DNA from: Uloborus plumipes
Lineage: Eukaryota; Arthropoda; Arachnida; Araneae; Uloboridae
Direction of reading: 5' to 3'
NCBI GenBank assembly: GCA_038373865.1
Contig: JAXGGA010000472.1
Coordinates: 62,001 to 126,000 of the forward strand
Length of the DNA stretch: 64,000 nucleotides
The notes under the pieces were generated by a model. That model did no database searches and was not told where the DNA came from. It saw only the letters and a program-made list of their open reading frames with translations. Shown here piece after piece: positions 1-10,663 of this stretch. Each line of letters begins with the position of its first letter. Within the stretch, counting starts at the first letter, position 1. A program made the position numbers and the translations under genes.

Positions 1-3000
1 AGATTCTTGCTCTTAAATCATGTTATAAATGCTACTTAAGCTTAAGTTAACAAATGGTTTAAAAAACAACAACATAAGCTTAAAAAACCATAAACATTAC
101 AATGCTTATTTAAGCGTAAATACTGCAATAAATTAGAACTGCAAATCTGTTCACTACGCTAAATAAGAAATCCAAATACTGGCTTAAATTGCAGAAAATT
201 ACAATTACTAAATTTGACATGTTTTTTAGAGGATTTTTGATTGCGATTTTGTCTGAAATTAATTCCACTGCCAAGCAGACGGTGCTGTAATAGAAGATAT
301 TCTGATTTGCGTATTTGATGCTGTATTTCTGCTTGCTTGTAATGTTGATTTCATATATTTGATTCTTAATGTTTCATACTTCATAAGAAGTAAGTAGCCG
401 ATCTGAAAGATGATACGCACTATTTTATAACATTACGTTTCATTGCTGGGGAACAGTCGTTGTTGGTAGCTAGAAAAAAAATCAGTAGAAAACTACTGCT
501 CCAGTTACTTCCTTGCAAATTACTAGCTCTGAAAAAACAATAACTATCTATGCACTGTGTTAATCTAATTATGAAAACTAAAAACTGGGACAGATAACCC
601 GGCGGGGTGAGTAAGCCTGAATTACCCTAGTTGGTCAAAGAAATTGAAAACAAGCCCCAAAAATATTTAAAAGTTGGAGAAACGCTAATTTAAAATATGA
701 AAAACCTCCCGTGTACATCCATAATTTATTCATTAATCACAGCATTATCTTGAGATCGACTTGGACAACCATAACGATACGTTACCGTCCTTTGTTCAAA
801 CTCATTTCTCGCACATAAACTCAGAGTGAGGATTAGTTCTAATGCAGAATGTAGGTGTGATATATACCCAATTCATCAAAATAATGCGCTTTAAAAGCAA
901 AAAGCAAAATTGGAAAAGATAAACTTTCAGTCAAATTAGCATATACTGAGGTCGCATGGTCTCCTTAATACATTATGTATTATACTCGCTGTTTTAAAAC
1001 CTTAGGGTAATATTTAAAACTCTCCCTACATAGTATACTAATTTGACGCGCCATTAACTTTTGCGCTTCGTCGTCGAGTTAGCTCAAAAGAGGTTATTAA
1101 TAACAATGATATGGAAATAAATGGCTCAAATATACATGAGAATAATTTAAAAGGCTTTCTCCTTCAAATAGAAATCTGGAGTTTTTATCCTGATTTCTCC
1201 GAAAAAGGGATTGAAGAAAGGAGGAGGAAAGCAGAAGAAAAGAGAGATCGAAAGATAGTTTAAGAGCAAGTAATTCCCTGATGGACAATTCTGTATGTAT
1301 CTTTGCATTTCTTGCCAAGACTGTAAAGCTTAGTTTTGTTCCAAAGAACTTTCTTCATTATATTTGGTAAATTTTTGAATTCAGTCTGAAAATATAAAAT
1401 GAATTTGAAATCGCATTAGCATTTACTAACATCCGTTCTTCATTGTCATAAAAGCCAAATTTATAAGTTTGTCTTCAAGCAAAAAAAAAAAAGATGACCT
1501 TATAATGAAAAAGAAAGTATATATATGTACATATAACAATATGTTTTATTGCTACCAAAATTTATACTCTTCTCTCTAGCAAAAGCCAGTGGAATACATA
1601 TTTATAAACGATTAAAGCTAAATCTTACTAAACTACGATTAACTTTCAAAAACAAAAACAAAAACAAAAAAAAAACTTTATATCAACTTTAGAGCATATT
1701 GAAGGAATTGAAGAAAATAGAGCACCGAAATAATGGAGGAAAAAAATTGAAAATATTCTTTATAGCAAATAAAAAATAAATACAAGCAATTGACAAAGCC
1801 GATATGAAATAAGTAGCAACCCATTACATTCGTGAAAGTAAAACAGAAAGGGAAAAGAAAAACGTGATGAGAATCAGGGCAGGACTTATGTTAATTATTC
1901 AGCAAAACATTAGATAAATATAAGGACTGAATATGAATCAAACATCTGCGCATAAACTTAATGCATTTAAAAATTGTGCATCGTACTCAAGAAAACACGA
2001 ACTGAATCAATATAAAACATTGAATAAAACAATTTAGTCAGCTTACTAATTCTGACGAAATATATTTCTATCAAAAATAAATAAATAAATAAATAAAAAT
2101 TATAATAAAGGAGGGAAGAAAACACTCTGTCAAATAAAATCAGCTGTGAAAATAAAATAATTGAATGAATCGGTATAGGTAATTAACGATCCATTACATG
2201 CAATAAATATATAATAAAACTGAGATTTGCCTTAAACCATGAATAAGAAATCTTTAATTCAAACAAAAGAAATCAAAAATATCGAAAACGTTTGTTCAGT
2301 ATAAATAAATTAAAGTGCATACAAAAAATTGAACGTTTTCCCACCCGGAATAAAAGAAAATTTAGCAGAATGAATGTTTTTGAAAGAATAAAGCGTTCCA
2401 TTCTCTTGTTTAAGATTAATTATAACAGTGTGAGAAAAAAAACACTGAAGTAAGAAAATAACCCATTTTAGTTGAAAGTATTAGCTGTTTTAGTCATCGT
2501 TACACGCATATAAAAAAAAACTGAATGCTGAAAAAATAAATAAAATGAGAAAATGTCTGTTTTTTATGATAAAACTTATAAGTTAGATGCCCTGCATTGA
2601 AAAGTCTCATTTCGCACAAACAAATAAATTATCAAAGGGAGAAAGTCAATGTTTGTAACCATTTCTGGCGACTGAATTGAGAAGTCGGCCAATTAGCAGC
2701 CAAATACGGCACATTTTTTCGTCGCATAAGTTTGTTGGGTTCAGTGGTAACGACTATAGATTAAAACATTTCCCGCTATTGCTTGCGACAATTGTTTCCA
2801 CTCTTAATGAACTGTAAAAGGTCGATAGAACCCGAGTTTTAATGAATCGAGCCTTTTAATTAAGAACGAAGGAGCTTGAATAAAAATTTTCCCAATAATT
2901 TTTAATTAAGGGAACAAATTTCGGGAAATTGATGCTTCTTGGAAGGATATTCACCACAGCAATAACCCGTAGGTGGGCGGAAGGAAAGAGAGAGTTAAAC

Positions 3001-3417
3001 AACTTAAGAAAACTTCGCGTGAAATTAAGATATAAGAAATTTATTTGAGATAATTGGAGCCAGGCGGGGAAAGAGAAAATAAACAAATCCCCTAGCTCAA
3101 TGTTTGGAAAAAAGGTCTTCAACTAATTTCAGGAATGTTGATGAAGTTTTTAATTATTTTACAGGTCAAGAATGAAGTCGTTGTTCTACCTTTAATTAGG
3201 TAAAGTTAATGCGGCATTCGAAGATTTTGTTTTGCTAATGAATTTCAGTCTATAGTTTATTGTTAAAAAAATACTATACATACTAAGCTTCACATGTATT
3301 TTATTACGGGGCACATTTCTGTCAATACTTTTTGAACATCCTTAATAAAACACTTATTTTTAAGTAATTCATCTATGTATGTAAGGTGTGCCTGAAAAAA
3401 AAAGATATACATACATT
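1..3417. other. AT-rich non-coding stretch, no gene seen
   Basis: No coding sequence, RNA gene or bounded repeat was recognised here. It holds A-rich simple sequence, an (AAAAAC)n-like tract near 1650 and an (AAAT)n tract near 2076-2097. Short frames at 1097-1318 and 2856-3122 (minus) are low-complexity and look like chance. Confidence 0.6.
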
Positions 3418-3824
3418 AAATAGGGAGGAATATGGGGCGAAGAGTAAAACTCGAGGCAAAGTGAACTAGTGAAATATTCACTCTATTTTTAACGCCACCT
3501 ATCTGATAACATTTCAACTATGAAATAACACATGTAGTATAGTGTGTAAATAACACTCTAATCTGAGAAAGTAATTTCTGAAGATCAAATCATATGATAG
3601 TGAAAGTAAACAAACAATGTTACAATGAAATTATAAAGCTCTTTTGATTAACATTTAACACGTTAATTGAGATCTAATATTCGGTGCAGTATTTATTTAT
3701 TTAATAGTTAAGTTTACATATATATATTATTTTAAATGTTTAATGCATTTAGTCAATTGCATGGAATAACTAATTTCGTGTTCCTATTCAATCATTTACT
3801 TATTCATTTCTTAATTGATTCGTT

Positions 3825-4098
3825 GCCGGCCACCTTGTCTAGTGGTCAGCGCAGTCTGCCACGGATGGTGTGGTCCCGGGTTCAACTCCCGGCTTGGGCA
3901 TGGTCGTGCTTTCTCTCTCCTGTCCTCATCCTTTCTTTGTGTGAATGTGATGTTGTGAAAGGTCGCCCTATAAACGGGTACCTATGGCATGCGTGTACTG
4001 TGGAAGTCGGACTTCCCACCAAATAACGGTATAGTTGGAAAAGAGAAGCAGCGCACCCCAATTTACTAGCCTGGCTGACATACGACGAAAAAAAAAAA
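3825..4098 (+). mobile_element. tRNA-derived SINE, copy 1, with 9-bp target duplication
   Basis: The head begins GCCGGCCACCTTGTC and carries tRNA-like RNA polymerase III boxes: an A-box-like TCTAGTGGTCAGC and a B-box-like GGTTCAACTCCC near 3879. A non-tRNA body of about 170 bp follows, then an A-tail at 4088-4098. The element is flanked by the perfect 9-bp direct repeat TGATTCGTT (3816-3824 and 4099-4107). Those ends fit target-primed retrotransposition by a LINE partner. Two other copies lie at 15340-15550 (minus) and 28757-29042 (plus) and share head, body phrases and tail. It encodes no protein; the frame 3736-4026 across it is incidental. Calling it a SINE is secure; the family name is unknown. 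Confidence 0.88.
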
Positions 4099-4107
4099 TG
4101 ATTCGTT

Positions 4108-4744
4108 TACATTCCTTCAGCTAATAATTCATTTATTATTCATTCACTTATTTTCTTTATTCTTCACTAGTTATTTCTCTCCTTTGCTTTTTTTCCGCAT
4201 ATATTAAGTAATTTATTAATTTGTTTGTTTTATTATCTATTAATTTATTCATTCTTTGTTTACTCATTCATTAGATCAAAAATATATTTAGTAACAGGAA
4301 AACACATCATTAGAAAAATATTTTATTTTTCACTTTGCCCCATGAAAAAGAAAGAAAATTTTCTACTTTTTTTAAAGTACAAATTCACTGCTAAAAATGA
4401 AAAATTTAATTTTAATGCAAGTTTTGTTATAAAATACATTATTTCTTTTTGTATTGTAATTTTCAAAACAAAACTCCCAATTTGTTCATTTTAACGGTTG
4501 GGGAGGGAGCAGTCCTATTCTATTTCTCTTTCTTTTTTTCTAATTCTATTTTGTTCCTCAGTTACTGTACTTAGTGCTTATGTATAAAATAGGGTAGTTG
4601 TGACCTATTGAATATCCCTTTTTTAACTACTAGATATTGTTAAGAGGCTTACAAAACACAAAAATTCACCATTGCCGAATTTTAAAACACAACGGTTGAT
4701 TCTTAATGATTATTTTAAAAACCCAAGTGCAAAAAAAGCGCGCC
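4108..4744. other. AT-rich non-coding stretch
   Basis: Mostly T-rich simple sequence. A CACTTTGCCCC motif near 4330 resembles motifs at 8.3-8.7 kb (see findings). The 89-codon frame at 4225-4494 is F/I/K/Y-rich, as AT-rich noise would be. Confidence 0.5.
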
Positions 4745-5150
4745 TTGAAACCGAAACCCGTGACGTCAGATGGCAGTAACTTTCAGCCTTTCATCCATAA
4801 AAATTGGATTTTTGCTATATTATCGTTTCATTGCGGGATTTTCTCCTTCCGTAATCAATACCTTAAAGTCTACTAATTCACTATTTAAAACTGGATTTAT
4901 CAAAGAGCAATCCAATACCCTGCTAGGGGTGATTATTTTGATATTTTTTGGCGAAATCCGTAGTCAAATTTTTAGAACGCATCACTTGGCGAGAAAAAAA
5001 AATTACTGCAGTGCAGAGCGAACAACAGTGCGGAAGCCGGAGAAACCGGTTTCTCGAGCTCCTCGCATCTAAAGCTTCTCGCTCTTTCTTCGCGTTAGTG
5101 GAAAGTTCAAAAGCGCCAACGACTGCCCAGTGACGTCACAGCCGCTTGAA
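4745..5150. repeat. Probable dispersed repeat with inverted TGACGTCA ends
   Basis: This block is clearly GC-richer than its surroundings. Near its left end is CCCGTGACGTCAGATGGCAG; near its right end CTGCCCAGTGACGTCACAGC, which reads inwards as the mirror image. Each holds the 8-bp palindrome TGACGTCA with GGCAGT next to it, so the ends look like an imperfect inverted repeat. Overlapping frames at 4770-5072 and 4948-5133 cover it but have no recognisable domain. It may be a non-autonomous element; no target duplication was found. Confidence 0.4.
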
Positions 5151-6085
5151 ATTAAAAAAATATTTAAAAAAAAACTACTTGTCGCAGCGCAAAAATTTTT
5201 TCGCCGTTGATGTTCATGTATGTTGCTCTATCATATAAAATAAAATTGAAAAATCGAAAACTTTCCTATTGCCACTGTTATTTAAAAAAATTCTTTTAAA
5301 ATCCTTTTTTTTTCATTCAAAAGAAATGATAGTTTTAATATTATTATTACTATTTTTTTATGAACACTGAGAATATAAACTTAATTTCATGCATTTTATA
5401 AATTTTTATAGCGTGGTAAATTAAAAAATATTTGAACCGAAAATATAATTATTAAAATGTTTTTATTTACTTTAATTAATCTGTTATTACTTTCCGAAAT
5501 TTCTTATTGGGCCACACATAACTTCCACTATTAGTTTTAAACGGAGGAGTACACTGCTGAAAGCAAATCTTTGAAAAGCATAGACTGGCTAGTTCCTCAT
5601 TACAGTAATTAGCATTCCTTTTTTTTATAATTTCATCAGGAGAACGAGATCCGAAACATTTACTTTGAAAAATACTTGTTAATTGCTTTAACTTAAAGTC
5701 CCAAAGCCCTTTGGAGCAAAGCTCTTGCATCGCTTTATTCCCTCGATTGATGATATCTTTGAAAGAAATTTTTGAAATGGAAGGAACTTATAAACTCTGT
5801 TGAGATCAATTTTAATAATAATCATTACTAGAGCCCAATTTTTATTGGAATTTTGTAATGGGCTATAATTTATCCATACTCTGGGACTTCTGCTGAAAAA
5901 CAAGGCTATTAAGCAAAATTGAAAGAAACACACAAATGTTATTATTCTTATTTTATTTCATCTTTATTCCAAAGCTTTATAAAGACGTTTGATATGAAAC
6001 CGGGATGAATATTCATAAAGGCACCTTGCATGAATAAATCATATAAACTCTTTAGCCTAAATAAAACTTCGCACTACAGTGGGTA
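5151..6085. other. Non-coding stretch, nothing recognised
   Basis: AT-rich sequence. The overlapping minus-strand frames 5476-5730 and 5688-5933 have no recognisable domain and are treated as chance. Confidence 0.5.
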
Positions 6086-6089
6086 TTAA

Positions 6090-6607
6090 CCCATTTATGC
6101 CCAGTAGCCTAAAAACGGGACGCTTGTTAGTTACTGCATACAAAAACCTGTAATGAGTATATCATTTTACTAAAGCTGTTTTTCACAAGTTAAATAGTCC
6201 TTCTTCTTGAGAAAACCAGTTAGAACCACTAGTTGGACATCAGAGTTTATTTATTGACAGCTATTTTCAGACAAATCAGTCAAGCAACGATCCAGCATGG
6301 GTAGCCACAGAAAGTAAGTGTTTTTTGCGAACTTATTTTTCATAAAACTAAACTATTTTAACATGATTTGCTTAAAATTGATCACAGATGCCTTCTGTAA
6401 TGTTACTTTGCAAAAGTAAAGTCAAGTAAGGTCGTATTTTGCGCACATATCTGCCTAGTGTCCCATAAACAGGACGTTAAATAACTTAATAAATATGGCA
6501 ACGGCGATCTATTTTAAGCCTAAAATGTATGTAAACCATTTCAAGTAAGAGTTTTAAGCAGATAAAAATTGAAAAAAAATGTTAAAAAAAACTTGGGCAT
6601 AAATGGG
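6090..6607. mobile_element. piggyBac-like MITE, TTAA-flanked
   Basis: Both ends abut TTAA (6086-6089 and 6608-6611). The terminal inverted repeat is CCCATTTATGCCCA at the left, mirrored as TGGGCATAAATGGG at the right. TTAA target duplication with CCC/GGG ends is the hallmark of the piggyBac superfamily. No transposase is encoded in its 518 bp. Related ends (CCCATTAATGCC) occur at 27771-28285 and 47961-48180, so this is probably a related subfamily. Confidence 0.78.
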
Positions 6608-6897
6608 TTAAAATGAGGTTTTTCTTTCAAAAGCATTAAAGATTTAGCAAACGATTCAATCAGCCAACCTACCCAATCAAAGATCAATATAACTAAGTGC
6701 TAGTATTGGCGATATTCAAAGATATTTTTTCTTCTTCTGCTTAACAGTTTTTTTTTTTATTTTACATTATCACTGAGTGCCTCTAACAGTCCCCTTTATC
6801 AACTACTGAGAGGTTACTTGCATTAATAATTACTCTATTTTATTCATTTTCATTCACAGTGTTATTGGGAAAACGAAGGAGTTGTTTTTGCATTAAG

Positions 6898-7060
6898 AAC
6901 GTTATAAATGAGCTTCCGCGTTGATCTGTAGCAGATGCTTCAGTTCAAACGTTGCAGGTAGAGTGTTCGATTCCCACCTGTGTGTAAGGTGTTATTTCCT
7001 CTCTGTGTGCTGTAAATCTTTTATTGTCGTTAAGTAATTAAAGAAAGAAATCGAACCTCT
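6898..7060 (+). repeat. Possible degenerate tRNA-derived SINE fragment
   Basis: A B-box-like GTTCGATTCCC lies at 6965-6975, inside a tRNA-like arrangement and followed by pyrimidine-rich text resembling a SINE body. No clear A box, tail or target duplication was found, and it does not align well with the other SINEs here. Confidence 0.22.
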
Positions 7061-7189
7061 CAAGACAATAACACTCAATATTTCCATAGTATTACTTGAC
7101 TGCGGGTACGTTAACAACAACGTTATGAAGGAAAAAAAAAATCATTCAAAATTTTCCCCTCAATTACCTTTCCTACATAATTTGTAATA

Positions 7190-7365
7190 CAGTTGACGCT
7201 CGATATAATGACCGTCTCCGTCATACAGAAAACGGTCTTTATAACGAGTGGTCGCTATAAGAGGTAGAACATAGAGTATATTGGGATACAGTTGTTGTTT
7301 TTCTCACCGGTCGTTATATTAGGATGGTCTTTATAACGTGTGGTCATTATAACGAGCGTCGACTG
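7190..7365. mobile_element. pogo-like (Tc1/mariner superfamily) MITE
   Basis: The inverted ends CAGTTGACGCTCGATATAAT and, read from the other side, CAGTCGACGCTCGTTATAAT differ at two of twenty bases. Each is flanked by TA (7188-7189 and 7366-7367), the target duplication of the Tc1/mariner superfamily. CAGT ends with GACGCTCG and internal ATAACGA phrases recall pogo/Tigger MITEs. At 176 bp it encodes nothing and depends on a transposase elsewhere. Confidence 0.85.
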
Positions 7366-8160
7366 TATACGTCATTTACCTGTCCCAATGTTCCCAAGGT
7401 AGGTTGTCCGTACCATACTAACCTAGTTTCAAGGAATTTAGACGTAACGCAGAATTGATTTTATGTTGTCAAAACCATTAATACTGTTGAAATTTTAAAA
7501 ATTTAGTAACTAAGATTACTCTTACTAAATATATTAGTAACTTAAGAATTACTCTTATGTGTAAATTTCTCCTCATAAGTAAAATAATTCATTTCAGCTC
7601 TATTCTTACGACTGATAGGATAAGTGCACTATAGGGTGTCCCAAAAAACCGAAAGTCGGAATTTTGTAACGCATACCCTCTTATTTTTTTCCTTTTACAT
7701 CAAAACAATTATAAAAAAAGTTTCATGCAATTTGAACAACGGTAACCCGTGCCGACTTGCGTCCGAAAGTGCGTAGCCCTTTTCCACTAGGCCAAATCGA
7801 TAAAAAAAAATTTCGGAAATTCAAAATTTCATGTTGATAAAACGCTTCCCCTAGATCCCAACATGTCCCAAAAAATCATTTATCCAAATTAAAAAATATT
7901 TAGGTACCCCAAACGAGGCTTAAAATTCATAATTTTCTTCAAAAAATAGCTTTTTTTCTATGTATTTTGTAAACAACGAAAGATAAATTTTAAGAAATTA
8001 TCAAGATGAAAAATATGAAGCACAAAGTATATAATTAAAGCCAAATATTAGTTTTTTCTCTCATTTTATATTTTTTTCTCCCTTAAATTACTCAAAATTA
8101 AAGTTTTTTCAAGTTTTAAGTTAAACTTTTCCACTTTAAATACCACATTTTTTTACAAAT

Positions 8161-8251
8161 GAAGTTAAAAACCAACGTAAATAAAGCACAAATTGGATAG
8201 TACATGCTGTACTTTCTAACTTGTGCTTTATTTACGTTGGTTTTTAATTTC
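8161..8251. repeat. Near-perfect hairpin, 31-bp arms
   Basis: The left arm 8161-8191 (ends ATAAAGCACAA) is complementary to the right arm 8221-8251 (starts TTGTGCTTTAT) with one mismatch. The 29-base loop itself contains GTACATGCTGTAC. It lies inside the 7632-10162 element. Confidence 0.8.
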
Positions 8252-9135
8252 AATTATATTTCAGCACAAAGCTTATTTGATCATTTTTCATGTGGGGCAA
8301 AGTGGAATAGTTAAGTTTCCTTGCCTACTTCAAAAGGAACAAATGGGTATTTTGTTCTAAAAATTTTTGTGCATAAAAGAGGAATAATGTTTTTTTGATA
8401 ATACTTTCATTGAAATATTATTTTTAATCTTTGGCAGTTATTTTGAACTTTAAAAAAATGTGAAAAATTTTCACTTCAAAAAAACATGGGGCAAAGTGAA
8501 AAATAAAATATTTTTGTTATGAAAATTTTTCAATTCGACGATTAACAGTAATTTTCATCAAATGAATGCGTAAATAAACGAAAAAGCTACTTATTTTTTG
8601 ACAGGAATTAACTATCTGCTTAGGAACTTAGTTAAAATATTGCTAGATAGGTTACACTGCAAGCTGGGAAAATACTTCACCATTTCACTTTGCCCTGCTA
8701 TTTCACTTTGCCACACATTCCCCTATTAAATGTTTTCATTATTTATCTGCAAATGCTGTTCTGAAAGTTTGTTCTTCAGTGATTTTGGGACTTGATATTT
8801 TCTTTAAGTATATCTGCAATTTAAAATTCACAAATGATGCAAATAAATAGAAAAAATCTAATATTTAGAGAAATATATAAATTTTATGCCTCGTGCTGGG
8901 AACCTAGTTTCTTTAAAAAAATTGAATAAATGTTTGTTTAGTATCAATATGATTGTCGAAAATGTTTATTGTAATTTCAAAAATTACAAATTATGTCGAC
9001 TTGTGCTTGAAAGTGTAAACTAGTATTTGTGTACTAAGCCGAATCGAAAAAAAATGGGGGAGGAAGTAACTAATCGTTTAATTAGTTACTTCCTCATATC
9101 GCGTATTTGTTACCTGTTATTTTATTATTTTGCAG

Positions 9136-9440
9136 AGAAAACAATTGATAATTTCATATCATTTAAAAGATAGCCTTTGCTTACTAGGCTCAAAATTGAT
9201 GATAGTTTTCTCAATGAGAGTCCTTCTCTATGGGCGAATAACACTTAATTCCTTGAAGGAAAAAGGATGGTGTCAGTGTTTAGACCAGTAAATGATACCA
9301 CTGAAAGAGCTGTAAAACTGATGCAGGACTGTCATGGTTTGCTAACAGTTGATGAGGAGCAAAAACAATTTTTGTTGTGTTGCGTCCAAGAGCACCGAAA
9401 TATATACTCTGACTGCAATAAACAAACATTAAAACGATAG
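9136..9440 (+). pseudogene. Decayed C-terminal coding relic of a transposon-borne protein
   Basis: A possible acceptor (TTATTATTTTGCAG ending at 9135) precedes one continuous reading frame to a TAG at 9438-9440, broken only by in-frame stops at 9171-9173 and 9246-9248. The peptide is not low-complexity. Successive pieces read KIDDSFLNESPSLWANN, FRPVNDTTERAVKLMQDCHG and LLTVDEEQKQFLLCCVQEHR. This looks like the C-terminal end of a protein carried by the autonomous form of the surrounding 8-bp-TSD element. I recall similar sequences among uncharacterised arthropod proteins but cannot name a Pfam domain. The rest of the gene has been deleted. Function is not assigned; a transposase or accessory transposon protein is an inference from position. 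Confidence 0.6.
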
Positions 9441-10550
9441 TATGTTTAGTAACGTTTATTGTACTGTAATATTGTAGTACATATATTTTGTAAATAAATC
9501 GTTGTCATAGTTTTTTTTTAATTTTTTTTCAATTTACTTATTTTAACTATTTATTTATTTTAAATTACAGATACATTTAAAGAAAATATCAAGTTCTAAA
9601 ATCACTAAAGAACATACTTTCAGATGAATAATAAAAAAGAATGTAGTAATTAAAATGGAAAAATTCAACTTAAAACTTGAAAAAACCTTGATTTTGAGTC
9701 ATTTCCGGGAGAAATACATATAAAATAAGAGACAAAACTTATGTTTAGCTCTAATTATATACTTTATGTTTCATATTTTTCATCTTGATAATTTCTTAAA
9801 ATTTGTCTTTCGTTGTTTATAAAATACATAGAAAAAAAGCTATTTTTTGAAGAAAATTATGAATTTTAAGCCTCGTTTGGGGTACCTAAATATTTTTTAA
9901 TTTGGATAAATGATTTTTTGGGACATGTTGGGATCTAGGGGAAGCGTTTTATCAACATGAAATTTTGAATTTTCGAAAAAAGTTTTTTTCGATTTGGCCT
10001 AGTGGAAAAGGGCTAGTTCGCACTTTCGGACGCAAGTCGGTACGGGTTACCGTTGTTCAAATTGCATGAAACTTTTTTTACAATTGTTTTGATGTAAAAG
10101 GAAAAAAATAAGAGGGTATGCGTTACAAAATTCCAAATTTCGGTTTTTTTTGGGACACCCTAGTGCACTAGTATCAGCCAGTCTCCAGTAGTCTGCCACT
10201 ATGGCATAAAACTCCTTATAAATAGTATATTTTTAATTCAAAATCAGATATGACGCATTCACCCATTCATGTATGTATCCTCAATCATCAACCAGTGGCA
10301 GTTAAGTTTTGGCTACTTTTTTTTGAATAAGTAATGAGTCATTTCATTTTGAATGGTGTGCCCGTCATCCAACAAGATTGCAATTCTGCTTATTTTTCAG
10401 TAAGAGGACACATCTTCTTTAAATGGCAATTGCACTTATTAATTTCATTCCACTGTAAATTTGAGTAATTTTTATCTTAATTTTATGTCTAACTTAATGT
10501 TTCAATGAAACACCAAACTCCTGGTTAGACTCAATTGTTTTTTAAAGGGG

Positions 10551-10657
10551 TGGCCGACCACTGGGTACAGAACTCTTCTGCATTTCCATTAGTCGGCCAT
10601 GGCAGGCCGACCACGGGTTCTAAGCTGTTTGGATGATTTATCCAGTAGTCGGCCACG
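10551..10657. repeat. Tandem pair of GGCCGACCAC hairpin units
   Basis: Two units of about 55 and 53 bp lie head to tail. Each opens with GGCCGACCAC and closes with AGTCGGCCA, so each can fold on itself and the outer ends can also pair. They are GC-rich in an AT-rich setting. The pair could be a tiny MITE or a fold-back remnant. No flanking duplication is evident. Confidence 0.6.
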
Positions 10658-10663
10658 TTCTTA

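Larger units (their letters stand above)
7632..10162. mobile_element. hAT-like element with long terminal inverted repeats, 8-bp target duplication
   Basis: The element is bounded by the perfect 8-bp direct repeat GTGCACTA (7624-7631 and 10163-10170). Its ends read TAGGGTGTCCCAAAAAA and mirror each other. The inverted homology runs inward about 400-430 bp (about 7632-8040 and 9745-10162) with only scattered differences. An 8-bp duplication with TAGGG termini fits hAT, although other 8-bp-TSD superfamilies (P, Merlin, Zisupton) are not excluded. The interior holds a hairpin (8161-8251), a GGGGCAAAGTG-bearing block (about 8289-8728), a short palindrome (9060-9095) and a decayed coding relic (9136-9440). 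It reads as a deletion derivative of a coding element. Confidence 0.85.

Noticed and set aside
3825..3900. Possible tRNA gene
   Set aside because: The pol III boxes belong to a SINE head; the acceptor stem and cloverleaf are not intact and a SINE body follows.
4770..5072. 100-codon frame
   Set aside because: Lies within a probable dispersed repeat; composition gives no domain. Not called as a gene.
7632..10162. LTR retrotransposon
   Set aside because: The long terminal repeats are inverted, not direct, and the duplication is 8 bp, so this is a DNA transposon.
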